DNA of 49,428 bases from an uncultured Geobacteraceae bacterium (lineage in GTDB: Bacteria; Desulfobacterota; Desulfuromonadia; Geobacterales; Pseudopelobacteraceae), in the NCBI GenBank assembly GCA_903876875.1, contig CAIRBT010000091.1, positions 1 to 49,428 on the forward strand, read 5' to 3'. The notes beneath the pieces were generated by a model. That model searched no databases. It was not told where the DNA came from and was given only the letters and a program-made list of their open reading frames with translations. Position numbers and translations under genes: made by a program. Within the stretch, counting starts at the first letter, position 1. Each line of letters begins with the position of its first letter. Positions 23,985 to 33,556 of the stretch are shown one piece after another.

Positions 23985-25019
23985 GTGAAAAAAACGCAGA
24001 ACATATCAGCCGCAGAACAGAGACCCCCCGACGAAAAAATCACCGTCGCCGGACAATGGCTACCCACGTCGGAAAAGACTCCCGGGGAGAGAACACTTAT
24101 GAAGGTTCTTATCGCCGATGATGATCCCTCTTCATGCCTGTTACTTGAGTCCTTGCTTATTAAATGGGGGTATGAAGTTACCGTTGCCCATGATGGTGAT
24201 GAGGCCTGGCGCATACTCTGCCTCACTGAGCATCCGCTGCTTGTTATTCTCGACTGGATGATGCCCGGCATCGAAGGGCCGGCAATCGTCAGCCGACTAC
24301 GGGAACGGGAGGGCCCCCTACCACACTATGTGATAATAATCACCTCAAAGGAAAAAGAGAGTGCCACCGTACATGCCCTCAATGCCGGTGCCGACGATTT
24401 TGTTGCCAAGCCCTTCAGCCAGTGTGAGCTGCAGGCACGAGTGGCCGTCGGGTTTCGGGTGAACCATCTGCACATGGTGCTGATGGATAAAATGCAAAAA
24501 CTGGAACAGGCCACCGAAACCATCTCCCGGTTGGCACGAACCGACGAGTTAACCGGTCTCCATAACCGTCGTTCATTTAATGAAAACTTCTCCCTGGCCA
24601 TTAGTACGGCACGCCGTCATAACGTGCCACTTTCTCTTGTCAGCATTGATCTTGACCATTTTAAACGAGTAAATGATGACTATGGTCATCGTGCCGGTGA
24701 TCAGGTCCTGCAAATGTGCGCTTCCCTGCTGTTGGAAATGGTGAGGGAGGAGGATATTGTGGCCAGATGGGGGGGCGAAGAGTTCATAATAGTGCTCTTG
24801 TACACCGATGGTGACTCGGCAATTACACTGGCTGAACGGGTGAGAAGCCGCTTTGAGCAGACTCCCGCCCCCCTCGTTCCCTATGCCATTACCGCCAGTT
24901 TCGGGGTTGCCCAGTTCAAGCAAGAGTGTGAAACTGAGGATGCTTTACTCCGGCGGGTTGATGACGCCCTCTACTCGGCCAAAAGCCAGGGGCGTAACCG
25001 TGTGATTGTGGCCATGTGA
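23985..25019 (+). CDS. Receiver-GGDEF diguanylate cyclase
   Basis: A receiver domain (ADDDPSS, VILDWMMPG, TSKE, AKPFS) is followed by a linker helix and a GGDEF domain. The catalytic motif is RWGGEEF, and REED five residues before it is the inhibitory I-site (RxxD), so activity is probably feedback-regulated. It would make c-di-GMP when phosphorylated, like PleD or WspR. Start choice is open: GTG 23985 has a GGAGG site 5 nt upstream and lies 24 nt past the previous gene, while ATG 24099 (GGGGAGAG upstream) starts right at the receiver domain. The extra 38 residues from the longer start have no recognised domain. Confidence 0.85.
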   Translation: MKKTQNISAAEQRPPDEKITVAGQWLPTSEKTPGERTLMKVLIADDDPSSCLLLESLLIKWGYEVTVAHDGDEAWRILCLTEHPLLVILDWMMPGIEGPAIVSRLREREGPLPHYVIIITSKEKESATVHALNAGADDFVAKPFSQCELQARVAVGFRVNHLHMVLMDKMQKLEQATETISRLARTDELTGLHNRRSFNENFSLAISTARRHNVPLSLVSIDLDHFKRVNDDYGHRAGDQVLQMCASLLLEMVREEDIVARWGGEEFIIVLLYTDGDSAITLAERVRSRFEQTPAPLVPYAITASFGVAQFKQECETEDALLRRVDDALYSAKSQGRNRVIVAM

Positions 25020-25087
25020 TGGTATCATGTTGAAATAGTATTCGGTTTTGATCGCTATTTTTGATAGTATGTGGAAAGGACACGTTT

Positions 25088-26005
25088 ATGAAAACAAAAA
25101 AACCACGAAAACTGATTACCTTTGACTGGGCTATGAAACGTCTGCTGCGGAGTAAAGCCAACTTCGAAATCCTCGAAGGATTCTTAAGTGAACTACTGTG
25201 TGAAGATATATGCATCCTTGAGGTGTTGGAAAGTGAGAGCAACAAGGAACACAAAGATGACAAGTTCAACCGGGTAGATCTCAAGGTTAAAAATGCGGTA
25301 GGTGAGATTGTCGTCATTGAGGTGCAGTACGAGCGTGAATTTGATTATCTGCAGCGTATGCTCTACGGTACTTCACGTGTCATAACAGAACATCAGAAGG
25401 AAAGCGAACCATTTTCAGGGGTGGTAAAAGTCATATCGGTGAACATTCTTTACTTTGACCTTGGGCACGGCAGCGATTATATCTATCACGGAACCACCAG
25501 TTTTACCGGACTGCACGATAAAGATCATCTCCAGTTGAGTAGCAAACAGAAAAAGCTCTATGGCCGTGAGCAGCTCCACCACCTATTCCCGGAATACTAT
25601 CTCATCAGGATTAATAACTTTAATGATAGAGCTGTAACAACTCTGGACGAATGGATTTATTTCCTCAAGAACGAAGAGATCAAAGATGAGTTCAAGGCCA
25701 AAGGATTGCAAAAGGCACGAAAAACGTTTTCTCTGTTAAACCTCCCAGAAAAAGATCGACTGGCGTACGCCCGGTATCAGGACGACTTAAAATATCAAGC
25801 CAGTCTGATAGAGTCCAACTATGGCCTTGGCCGTCTTGAAGGCAGAGAAGAAGGCAGAGAAGAAGGCAGAGAAAAGGGGATCGAGGAAGGTATCGAACGG
25901 GGAAAGATTGAGGTTGCGTATAAACTGATCGCCAAAGGAATGAGTGCAGAAGAAGCAGCGGAGCTTGCCGGAATTGCAGTGAAAATTCTGCGAAGTGGGG
26001 ATTAA
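25088..26005 (+). CDS. Rpn/PD-(D/E)XK nuclease-family transposase-like protein
   Basis: This 305-residue protein is of the Rpn (PF12784, PD-(D/E)XK transposase-like) type. The nuclease core includes a VDLKV aspartate and IEVQ (E-x-Q/K) about 12 residues on. YLIRINNF and DEWIYFLKN are typical of the family. The C-terminus contains a Gly/Glu/Arg repeat (12-bp direct repeats at 25838-25873). Rpn proteins are DNA nucleases that can promote recombination; several have been linked to phage defence, with small in-frame antitoxins made from the 3' end of the gene. The ATG at 25088 follows AAAGGA. The gene is single with no IS end visible. Confidence 0.75.
   Translation: MKTKKPRKLITFDWAMKRLLRSKANFEILEGFLSELLCEDICILEVLESESNKEHKDDKFNRVDLKVKNAVGEIVVIEVQYEREFDYLQRMLYGTSRVITEHQKESEPFSGVVKVISVNILYFDLGHGSDYIYHGTTSFTGLHDKDHLQLSSKQKKLYGREQLHHLFPEYYLIRINNFNDRAVTTLDEWIYFLKNEEIKDEFKAKGLQKARKTFSLLNLPEKDRLAYARYQDDLKYQASLIESNYGLGRLEGREEGREEGREKGIEEGIERGKIEVAYKLIAKGMSAEEAAELAGIAVKILRSGD
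25838..25873 (+). repeat. Three perfect 12-bp direct repeats inside the Rpn gene
   Basis: The 12-bp unit GAAGGCAGAGAA occurs three times in tandem, followed by degraded copies. Each unit encodes Glu-Gly-Arg-Glu in frame, so slippage would change length without a frameshift. The repeat is in the hydrophilic C-terminal linker. Confidence 0.85.
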
Positions 26006-26060
26006 TGATACCCTGTGGTATGTAGCCGTCCCGAAGAGGGCGACCACATCTGACCACCCC

Positions 26061-26083
26061 GCTCTGCCTCTCTGAGGCAGAGC
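26061..26083. terminator. Bidirectional terminator between Rpn gene and response-regulator operon
   Basis: A perfect 10-bp stem (26061-26070 with 26074-26083) with a TCT loop lies between the convergent gene ends at 26005 and 26118. It ends transcription from both directions or blocks collisions. Confidence 0.65.
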
Positions 26084-26117
26084 GTCAGTACCACAAGATG
26101 CCGTTGCCACGGTTGGG

Positions 26118-26651
26118 TCACGTCTGATTCTTGATGCTCTCCAGCTCTTCATCTGAAAGGTCCTCAATCACCAGGCTACCGTCACTGTCTTTGTGCAGAC
26201 GGGTAATACCGGGGTGCAGTCGCTCCAGCTCCTCCCGTTCATCACGCTGAAACGGGGAGAGTGGTGTGGCTCTCAGGTTGGTCTGGCTTTTTGCCAGTGC
26301 CGCCAGGACAATATTCTTCAGTTCGATGTCATTCCAGGGCTTTGTCAACATACGGAACACCTCTACCCTGTTCACCGCATCAAGTGCCAGGTCAAGGTCG
26401 GCATTTCCGGTAAGAAGTATCCTCACGATGGCCGGTCGATGCTGCTTCACCAGAGCCAGAAAATCTATCCCCTGAATCCGGCTCATTTTCTGATCCGAGA
26501 TAACCACTCGAATGTCTCGGTTTCGTATGAGGTGTAAGGCCTCTTCGCCCCCCGGAGCGGTAACAACATCATAGGCGTCGCTTCGGAGACTCCGCACAAG
26601 AGCCGACAGAACGGCGGGTTCATCATCAACAATGAGGATCGTATCCTTCAT
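26118..26651 (-). CDS. Response regulator, receiver domain only, with short C-terminal tail
   Basis: This 177-residue protein has a receiver domain of the type seen in RpfG-like regulators (IVDDEPAVLSAL, VVISDQKMSRIQG, LTGNAD, LTKPW). No HD-GYP or other output domain follows. The acidic C-terminal tail of about 50 residues is of unknown function and may mediate partner contacts. The ATG overlaps the stop of the preceding response regulator (ATGA), so it is the last gene of a translationally coupled signalling operon. It probably acts as a phosphate carrier or by protein contact. Confidence 0.75.
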   Translation of the reverse strand: MKDTILIVDDEPAVLSALVRSLRSDAYDVVTAPGGEEALHLIRNRDIRVVISDQKMSRIQGIDFLALVKQHRPAIVRILLTGNADLDLALDAVNRVEVFRMLTKPWNDIELKNIVLAALAKSQTNLRATPLSPFQRDEREELERLHPGITRLHKDSDGSLVIEDLSDEELESIKNQT

Positions 26652-27052
26652 GGGAGGGGGGTCTCCCCTTTGGAGGTATGAAAGGTCAGTGCTTCGGCAA
26701 CGGTGGCGATTAAAACGGCATCATCCCAGGGTTTCGGAATGAACTTATAGATATGCCCCTGATTGGTTGCTGAAACGATGGACCCCGCATCCGCGTAGCC
26801 GGACAGCACCAGACCGACGGAGTCGGGGGATTGGAGCCGGACAGCGGCCAAAAACTCAACTCCGTTCATTTCCGGCATGCGAAAATCGGAAATAATGACC
26901 GGAAACGGTTCCGTGGTCTCCATCAACTTGAGTGCCTCGCGAGCTGAGGAACAGGTGGTAGTTTCATACCCGCAGGGCCTGAAGAGCCGCTTGAGAGTAC
27001 TTAAAATGTGTGCTTCATCATCGACGATTAAGATACGTGCCTTTGTTGTCAT
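26648..27052 (-). CDS. Single-domain response regulator (receiver)
   Basis: This 134-residue receiver has IVDDE, VIISDFRMPEMNG (phospho-acceptor Asp), LSGYAD and PKPWDD. No output domain is present. The ATG at 27052 overlaps the kinase stop codon (ATGA), while the frame open to 27124 lies inside the kinase gene. It is the direct neighbour and likely target of the upstream sensor kinases. Confidence 0.8.
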   Translation of the reverse strand: MTTKARILIVDDEAHILSTLKRLFRPCGYETTTCSSAREALKLMETTEPFPVIISDFRMPEMNGVEFLAAVRLQSPDSVGLVLSGYADAGSIVSATNQGHIYKFIPKPWDDAVLIATVAEALTFHTSKGETPLP

Positions 27053-29094
27053 GCCAGTTTCTCCATAGAGCCACCGATTGGCAGCATCACCATGAAGGTC
27101 GTACCGACCCCCGGTTCGCTGCAAACCAGTATTTCGCCACCATGTTTTTTTATAATGTCATAGCTGATACTGAGGCCAAGTCCCGTACCCTGTCCAACCG
27201 GCTTTGTGGTGAAGAACGGATCAAAAATCCGGTTGACCACCTCGGTGGGGATTCCGCAACCGCTATCGGTGACCGACAGATGGATGAGATCATCTTTACA
27301 ATAGGTGGCGACGGTGATTGTGCCATGCTCGGTGATGGCATGGGCCGCATTTACCAACAGATTGGCAATAACCTGGTTGATCTGTTGGGAGTTACAGACG
27401 AGCAGCGGTATCTCTTCCAGCTGAAGCTCAAGATCGGCCACGTATTTGATTTCATTGCGGACGATATTGGCAGTACTCCGGATACAGTCATTCAAGTCTG
27501 TTTCCCGCTGACTACTCTCATCGGCTCGGGCAAAATCCTTCAGATCGAGAACGATACGCTTTACCCGCTCCCCCCCTTCCAGTGACTCCATAACCAGTGG
27601 AGCAAGATCCTCCAGCACAAAAGGCATGTCCAGGCGGTCACGTAAAGCCCAGGTTTCCGGCTGTTCGGTGTCGCTCACCACACGTTCCAGGTGTTGTACG
27701 TACTCGTTAATGGAGGTGACATAATTTTTGAGCGTACCAAGGTTACTCATGATAAAACCCATCGGATTATTGATTTCGTGGGCCACCCCCGCTGCCAGTT
27801 GACCAATGGACGCCAGCTTGTCCTGCTGGAGCATGAGGCGATCCTTTTCCCGGTTTTTCGAGACTTCGTCCGTGACCCGTTGTTCAAGTCCGGAGTTCAG
27901 CTCCGCCAACTGTTCCTGCTTGAGCAGCAATTCATCCTGCACCTTCTGGCGTTCTTCTATCTGGTCAAACAGTATTGAGGTTTGGTCAGCCATGGCCACT
28001 TCAAAACGGCGGCGCACCGCAACCTCCTCTGCCAGAGTGCGATTGTTTTTTTCCAGCTCTGCCGTTCGCTCATTAACCTGTGAGGCCAACTGATCCCGAT
28101 AGCGACTCAGCTCCTCCGTTTCCCGCTGACTTTGCTCCCAGCTGCGGATAATGAATCGGGCAAACAGCACCAGGGCAACGGCCAGAAGAGTTGCCAGAGC
28201 CGATATGCGCACAGCATTGGCCAGCCAGGCCTCCCGCAGGCTGCTCACCGGTACCCCCACATTTATATACAACGGATACCGGGCAAGCTTACTGTAGGAA
28301 CAGACCCTCTTGACGCTATCACCGGTACCGCCATTGGTATAGGTTGCTGAGGTAAGCCCCCGCTTAACCAGTGCCGTAAACTCCGTTGACGTCTTATCAC
28401 CGATCTTGAAGAGAGGCGAAGCCGGGTAGCGCACCAAGAGCCCTAACTCACCGTCACGCAGTGTGATGGCACCCCCTTTGTCCAGCGTGAAACTGGCAAA
28501 ATGTTTAATGAAAAAGTCCAACGGTATGTTACCCTGCACCACTCCGGCAAAGGAACCGTCCGGGTTGTTGAGGCGCCGGGCGATCACGATGATCCACCGG
28601 TTGCCAACCCGTCCGAACAGCGGGCGGGAGATGTAGGGAGTCTGCCGGGGTGCGTTACGAAGCGCCGCAAAGTAATCCCGATCAGCCACATTCACCACTG
28701 ACGTGTTCGCACGGTCAATGCCATAGAGAAAATCACCCTTCCTGTTGGTCATACGCAGGCTGTCAATTTCCGGCAGAGCGTTGCGTTGCCGGGCAATGCA
28801 GTCGTTGATGGTTGCCGGTGAAATCCCTCCGGACGCCAGTTCCCGTTCCGCTTCATACTGCACGGCAGTAAGGGCAACGTCGATTTTATCAAAGATGCCG
28901 TCAATGCTGATTTCAACCGCACGGGACAGATTTGCGCCGGTTAGTTCGAGACTTTTGAGAGCGTTTTGCCAATCGGTGAAGAGGGTATAGCCGGTCAGGA
29001 AGAGGATTCCGGCAAGGCACGCCACTACCCCGGTTAAAAGTCGTTTGCGGTAGAGTTGGAATGTTGGCGACGGAGTATGGGGGAGGGAATTCAC
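27049..29094 (-). CDS. Membrane sensor histidine kinase with Cache-like periplasmic domain
   Basis: In this 681-residue protein TM1 is about residues 16-37 and the periplasmic region (about 40-275) is Cache-like, with [19 protein letters not shown], typical of dCache/PDC sensors. TM2 lies about 290-312, then a coiled coil. The transmitter has H-box [10 protein letters not shown]-box [10 protein letters not shown], and ATP lid motifs DSGCGIP and [18 protein letters not shown]. The GTG start at 29094 overlaps the previous stop (GTGA). The transmitter is close in sequence to that of the upstream CHASE kinase, suggesting tandem duplication with different sensors. The ligand is unknown. Confidence 0.85.
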   Translation of the reverse strand: MNSLPHTPSPTFQLYRKRLLTGVVACLAGILFLTGYTLFTDWQNALKSLELTGANLSRAVEISIDGIFDKIDVALTAVQYEAERELASGGISPATINDCIARQRNALPEIDSLRMTNRKGDFLYGIDRANTSVVNVADRDYFAALRNAPRQTPYISRPLFGRVGNRWIIVIARRLNNPDGSFAGVVQGNIPLDFFIKHFASFTLDKGGAITLRDGELGLLVRYPASPLFKIGDKTSTEFTALVKRGLTSATYTNGGTGDSVKRVCSYSKLARYPLYINVGVPVSSLREAWLANAVRISALATLLAVALVLFARFIIRSWEQSQRETEELSRYRDQLASQVNERTAELEKNNRTLAEEVAVRRRFEVAMADQTSILFDQIEERQKVQDELLLKQEQLAELNSGLEQRVTDEVSKNREKDRLMLQQDKLASIGQLAAGVAHEINNPMGFIMSNLGTLKNYVTSINEYVQHLERVVSDTEQPETWALRDRLDMPFVLEDLAPLVMESLEGGERVKRIVLDLKDFARADESSQRETDLNDCIRSTANIVRNEIKYVADLELQLEEIPLLVCNSQQINQVIANLLVNAAHAITEHGTITVATYCKDDLIHLSVTDSGCGIPTEVVNRIFDPFFTTKPVGQGTGLGLSISYDIIKKHGGEILVCSEPGVGTTFMVMLPIGGSMEKLA

Positions 29095-31496
29095 GCCCCC
29101 ACCCCGCCGGTTGGCCCGGTGATGGGAAGAGAAATCACAAAGGTTGTTCCGACCCCCACTTCGCTCTGCAAGGAAATTTCCCCCCCATGCTTCTTAACAA
29201 TATCGTAACTGATACTCAAGCCAAGCCCGGTTCCCTTCCCCACCGGTTTGGTGGTGAAAAACGGATCGAAAATACGTCCCTGTATCTCCGGCGGAATTCC
29301 CCGTCCCGTATCCGTAAAGGTCAAAAGTACACGCCCCTGTTCATGGCTGGTGGTGACGGTAATACGTCCGTGTCCGTCAATGGCATGGGCCGCATTGACC
29401 AGAATGTTGGCAATCACCTGATTGATCTGTTGGGGATTGCAGATAACCAACGGTATCTCCTGCAAATCAAGGTTGAGATCGGCAATATAACGGAGCTCAT
29501 TCCGAACGATGTTGGCCGTACTCTGCACACAATGGTTCAAATCCGTCTGCTTGAGGCTATTCTCATCGGTGCGGGCAAAATCCTTCAGATCAAGCACAAT
29601 CCGTTTGACACGTTCCGCCCCCTCAAGTGACTCGGAAATCAGCGGCGGGATATCCTCCAAAATAAACGGCAGGTCGAGTTTCCGGTGCAGCTCTTCAAGG
29701 GAGACAAGTTCCTGTTCACTACAACAGGCCTGGGCGACCTTTTCCAGTGCGGTAAGATACTGCTTTTCAGATTCGGCATAGCTTTGCAGTGTCCCCAGGT
29801 TGCTCATGATAAAGCCGATGGGGTTGTTTATCTCATGGGCCACACCGGCGGCCAGCTGACCGATGGATGCCAGTTTGTCCTGGTGGAGGAGGATTTTGTC
29901 CTTTTCACGGTTTTTTCGCACCTCTTCCGTGACTCGATTCTCCAGTGTTTCATTAAGCATCTGCAGCTGTTGCTGCTTTACAGCCAATGTTTCCTGTGTC
30001 TGCCGCCGGTGCCCTACCTCCTGCTCCAGCATGACCGCCTGATCGTGAAGTGACTTTTCCGTCCGTTTGCGTTCCGTGATGTCATAATTGACGCCAATCA
30101 TCCGGAGCGGATTGCCTGCGGCATCTCGTTGCACCAGAGCCGCCGCCTTGATATAGCGGATCTGCCCCGTGGGCCAGATAACCCTGAATACGGTGTCAAA
30201 CTCCTTTTCGCCCTTCAGGGCCTGGGCAATCTCAAGATTACCCCGCTCCCGGTCATCGGGATGGAGCCCGTTCTGCCACGCCTCGTAGGCACCGGAGAAG
30301 TCTTCTTCATTAACCCCGTACAGGGCAAACATCCACTTGTCCCATACCAGTCGCTGTTCCGGTACCATATAGTCCCAGACACCGATCTGGCCGGAATCAA
30401 CGGCGAGGGAGAGACGGTTGTTCAGGCTGGCTATTTTCTCTTCCCCCTGCTCAATGGCGAGATTGCGGGTTCTCATCATCTGGTGAACCAGATAGGAAAC
30501 CAGCAGGCTGAACAGAAGGCCACTGCAGAGAACCAGAGAGGATTGCCAGGTATTTAATTGGGTATTAAATTCCGGCAGGGTTCTGAAGGTGAATTCCCAG
30601 GCATTACCGTAGGCCTCAACGGTTTTTTTTGAGGTAAACTGAGGGTGCTCTTGGTGCATAACCTCCCGTTTATTGGCCAGATCTGAGCTGAACATCAGAT
30701 TATCGGTGCCCGGTGCCCCGACTCTCACGTCAAAAGCAACGTCTGACGGCAGATTTCCCAGAGTACCGGTTACAAAATCATTCATCCGTATCGGGCTGTA
30801 CACAAAGCCGAGGAAGGCTTCGTGACGCTGTGCTACGCTATCGAGCAGTTTGCCCTGCCGATAGACCGGCAGATACATCAGCATGCCGCTCTGCTTGTCC
30901 TTATCGGTTTCCTGAACCAGAATAATCTTTGCCGCAATGGCGGCAAAATTGCCATCACGGGCCTTGTCCATGGCACTGCGCCGCACCGGTTCGGTATACA
31001 TATCATAGCCGAAAGCCCGCTGATTACGCCAATTGAACGGTTCCAGATACACAACGGAGGTATACACCGGACGCTCCCCCACGGGACGCACCACGTATTC
31101 GGGAAAACCCTCCCCCCGAACCGCCGCGATGTTGGTAGCCTTTTCCTGGGGGGTAAGCCATGCCGAAAAGCCGATGCCAAGTATGCCGGGGTGAAATTCA
31201 TCCAACTGAAGTGAGGTCACGTAATGACGCCAGTCACTACGGGTCACCTCTTCCTTCACGCTGAAGAGCCCTGCCGCACCCCGTAGTACCTGCTCGTGAT
31301 CATGCATTCTCTTGATGAGTCGTTGGCTGATCTCATCGACCCTGTCACTGTAGAGTGTCTGGGAACGTTCTCTCAGGCTGCTATCGAACAAACCCCATAA
31401 AATGAGCGTAAGGCAGAGCGACGATGCCAGAATGGTCAGTGGCAACACGTATGGTACGTTGCGCAACAGCTCAACTTTTTCCCGATAACTCCCCAT
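29091..31496 (-). CDS. CHASE-PAS sensor histidine kinase
   Basis: This is an 801-residue kinase. TM1 is about residues 15-36. The periplasmic CHASE domain (about 70-300) includes [34 protein letters not shown] and the later [11 protein letters not shown]2 follows at about 315-340. A PAS domain begins [13 protein letters not shown] and ends at the PAC-like [11 protein letters not shown]. After a coiled coil comes the transmitter with [16 protein letters not shown], an N-box, and DTGRGIP and [18 protein letters not shown]. The next kinase in the operon shares this transmitter type. The start at 31496 has only a weak AGGG site. Confidence 0.85.
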   Translation of the reverse strand: MGSYREKVELLRNVPYVLPLTILASSLCLTLILWGLFDSSLRERSQTLYSDRVDEISQRLIKRMHDHEQVLRGAAGLFSVKEEVTRSDWRHYVTSLQLDEFHPGILGIGFSAWLTPQEKATNIAAVRGEGFPEYVVRPVGERPVYTSVVYLEPFNWRNQRAFGYDMYTEPVRRSAMDKARDGNFAAIAAKIILVQETDKDKQSGMLMYLPVYRQGKLLDSVAQRHEAFLGFVYSPIRMNDFVTGTLGNLPSDVAFDVRVGAPGTDNLMFSSDLANKREVMHQEHPQFTSKKTVEAYGNAWEFTFRTLPEFNTQLNTWQSSLVLCSGLLFSLLVSYLVHQMMRTRNLAIEQGEEKIASLNNRLSLAVDSGQIGVWDYMVPEQRLVWDKWMFALYGVNEEDFSGAYEAWQNGLHPDDRERGNLEIAQALKGEKEFDTVFRVIWPTGQIRYIKAAALVQRDAAGNPLRMIGVNYDITERKRTEKSLHDQAVMLEQEVGHRRQTQETLAVKQQQLQMLNETLENRVTEEVRKNREKDKILLHQDKLASIGQLAAGVAHEINNPIGFIMSNLGTLQSYAESEKQYLTALEKVAQACCSEQELVSLEELHRKLDLPFILEDIPPLISESLEGAERVKRIVLDLKDFARTDENSLKQTDLNHCVQSTANIVRNELRYIADLNLDLQEIPLVICNPQQINQVIANILVNAAHAIDGHGRITVTTSHEQGRVLLTFTDTGRGIPPEIQGRIFDPFFTTKPVGKGTGLGLSISYDIVKKHGGEISLQSEVGVGTTFVISLPITGPTGGVGA

Positions 31497-31522
31497 GGCA
31501 CACTACCCTATAGTTCCAACTC

Positions 31523-32170
31523 CTAAACGAGATTTTGCGTGGTGGCATAGTTGATCAAACGTGCCGTGGTATGAAAACCCATTTTAGTAAAAATGCGGCT
31601 TTTATAGGTGCTTACGGTCTTGATGCTTAAGCAGAGTTCCGCCGCGATGTGCTTGAGCCGCTGGCCGGAAGCGAGTCGTTTCATAATTTCCATTTCACGT
31701 TTCGAAAGTGCCACATGATGATGGGGAGGGGGCGGAGTCTCGGGGGTGCTTATGGCTTGATCAATCAAAGTCTCCGCAAGGGGGCGACTCAAGTAGCGCA
31801 TACCGGAGAGAATCTGGGTCACCGCTGAGATCAACTCATCGGAAGCTTCCCGCTTGGTAAGATACCCGGCAGCACCAAGCCGGAACGCACTCAGCGCGAA
31901 CTGCTCTTCGGAAAACATACTCAGCATTAACACCGGCAGCTGGGGCGTCAGTAGCCGAAGTCTTTCAAGAAGAGCCATTCCCCCCATGCCGGGCATGGAG
32001 ATATCAACAATGGCCAGGTCATACATCTGTTGACCTACCATCGGCAGAGCCTCCTCCCCGCTGCCCGCCTCGTCGCAGATAACGGACATCTCAAGGGGAG
32101 ATTGGAGCAGGGTATTGACGAGCCCTCTTCTAAACATTGGATGGTCATCAACCACTAAAATACGTTTCAT
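31523..32170 (-). CDS. NarL/LuxR-type response regulator
   Basis: This 215-residue protein has an N-terminal receiver (VVDDHPMFRRG, LAIVDISMPGM, LMLSMF, GYLTKRE) and a C-terminal LuxR-type helix-turn-helix (about 150-212: LSKREMEIMKRLASG, LCLSIKTVSTYKSRI). It is a DNA-binding transcription factor activated by phosphorylation, most likely by the kinase encoded just upstream, with which it overlaps by ATGA. No target site was identified. Confidence 0.88.
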   Translation of the reverse strand: MKRILVVDDHPMFRRGLVNTLLQSPLEMSVICDEAGSGEEALPMVGQQMYDLAIVDISMPGMGGMALLERLRLLTPQLPVLMLSMFSEEQFALSAFRLGAAGYLTKREASDELISAVTQILSGMRYLSRPLAETLIDQAISTPETPPPPHHHVALSKREMEIMKRLASGQRLKHIAAELCLSIKTVSTYKSRIFTKMGFHTTARLINYATTQNLV

Positions 32171-33384
32171 GGCAGTACCTCCCGTGCCGGTTCGCCCGGA
32201 ATCTGGAGCATCACTTGGGTGCCTCCGCTCTCCAGGTTGCTGACCGTTAGTGAGCCGTTACATAACGCTGCCCGCTCCTGCATTCCCAAAATACCAAAGG
32301 AGTTGGGGCGGCGCTGCTCTTTGTCCGGAATGCCGATGCCGTTGTCTTCGATAGCCAGATACACCACCCCCTGCTCCTGCCAGGCTCGCAGTGTGGCACG
32401 ATAGGCACCGGAGTGACGCATAATGTTGGTAAACGCCTCCTGGGTAATGCGAAAGATGGTCGTGGCAATCTGGAGCGGCAAGCGCTTGGAATCCAGCGTA
32501 CACTCGAGGTTTACCGGGATACAGTTGCGGCGGGAAAAATCGTTAACCAGCCACTCCAGTGCCGCCGCCAACCCCAGTTCATCAAGAACCTGGGGACGCA
32601 GTGCCGCAAGAATCCGTTGTATGGTGGCCAGCGTATGGTCAATCTGCTGCTTAATACCCCCCAATGATTCGTGGAGTTTTGGCTCCTTCACCCGATTCAG
32701 CAGGCTTGAAACATCCAAATTAATAGCACTTAATGACTGTGCCAATTCATCATGGATTTCCCGTGCAATGGAACGGCGTTCATCCTCCCGGAGTTCTTCC
32801 ATGTGGCTACCCAGTTGACGCAACTGGCCGTTAGCCTCCTGCAACTGCTGACGGTGCTGCTCAAGGTCGGCGGTTCGCTGGCTGACCAGCTCCTCCAGTT
32901 GGTGATTCGTCACAACCAGCAGCTGGTGCTTTCGGGCAAGCTCACTGATTTCGGCACGTGCGGCCTCTTCGGCTCCATAATCGGCCACCAGTTCTTCAAC
33001 AACCTCCAGCAACTTTCTGGTGTGCCACGGCTTGGTAAGAAAACGGTGAACGCCCCCTTCATTGATGGCAGAAAGCAATACGGCACGGTCCGTGTAGGCG
33101 GACAGAATGACCCGCCTGACATCGGGCCATGTGGCGGCCACTTCATGGAGAAACTTATCTCCCGTAGTATCCGGCATCAGGTAATCGGAAATAACCAGCT
33201 GGAATTGCCCCTTGGTTTTCAAAATTTCAATGCCTTCTGCGGCACTGGAGGCAGCATAAACCGTATAGGGGTGGGGACGAAGAAACCGCACGATTGACTT
33301 GAGGATGGCAGGATCATCATCCACTATCAAAATGAGAGGTTCCCTGCCGGTATGGTTAGCAGCAATGGACACTTTTCTTGGCAC
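32167..33384 (-). CDS. Cytoplasmic receiver-HisKA_3 sensor kinase (NarX/UhpB-like transmitter)
   Basis: The N-terminal receiver (IVDDDPAILKSIV, LVISDYLMPDTTG, LSAYTD, LTKPW) is followed by a coiled coil (about residues 150-210). The transmitter is HisKA_3-type, with EIHDELAQSLSAINLD holding the phospho-His, and an HATPase (DNGIGIPD, GILGMQERAALCNG). No membrane segment is seen. The open frame extends to 33597, but that would cross the transaldolase terminator (33498-33522), so a nearer start is needed. GTG 33384 and GTG 33372 are candidates, both with weak ribosome sites. It pairs with the LuxR-type regulator downstream (ATGA overlap). Confidence 0.78.
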   Translation of the reverse strand: MPRKVSIAANHTGREPLILIVDDDPAILKSIVRFLRPHPYTVYAASSAAEGIEILKTKGQFQLVISDYLMPDTTGDKFLHEVAATWPDVRRVILSAYTDRAVLLSAINEGGVHRFLTKPWHTRKLLEVVEELVADYGAEEAARAEISELARKHQLLVVTNHQLEELVSQRTADLEQHRQQLQEANGQLRQLGSHMEELREDERRSIAREIHDELAQSLSAINLDVSSLLNRVKEPKLHESLGGIKQQIDHTLATIQRILAALRPQVLDELGLAAALEWLVNDFSRRNCIPVNLECTLDSKRLPLQIATTIFRITQEAFTNIMRHSGAYRATLRAWQEQGVVYLAIEDNGIGIPDKEQRRPNSFGILGMQERAALCNGSLTVSNLESGGTQVMLQIPGEPAREVLP

Positions 33385-33497
33385 CCGTTCATATGAATTT
33401 AACAATTTTGCGTGAATAGTATCACAAGCACACCGATATTCAAGCCCCTTTAACAGCGAATCTCCCGGAACAGGAAAAAAAGTGCCCAAAACAGCAA

Positions 33498-33522
33498 CCG
33501 CCGTCCGGAAACCGGACGGCGG
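33498..33522 (-). terminator. Terminator of the transaldolase gene
   Basis: A perfect 11-bp stem (33498-33508 with 33512-33522) and AAA loop is followed, on the minus strand, by TTGCTGTTTTGGGCAC and a T7 run. Confidence 0.8.
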
Positions 33523-33556
33523 TGAGTGGTGAGCAGAGGGGATGTCACGTTGTGGA

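Noticed and set aside
25061-26005. Insertion sequence, because Rpn proteins are often called transposases
   Set aside because: No terminal inverted repeats or target duplications are visible around the gene.
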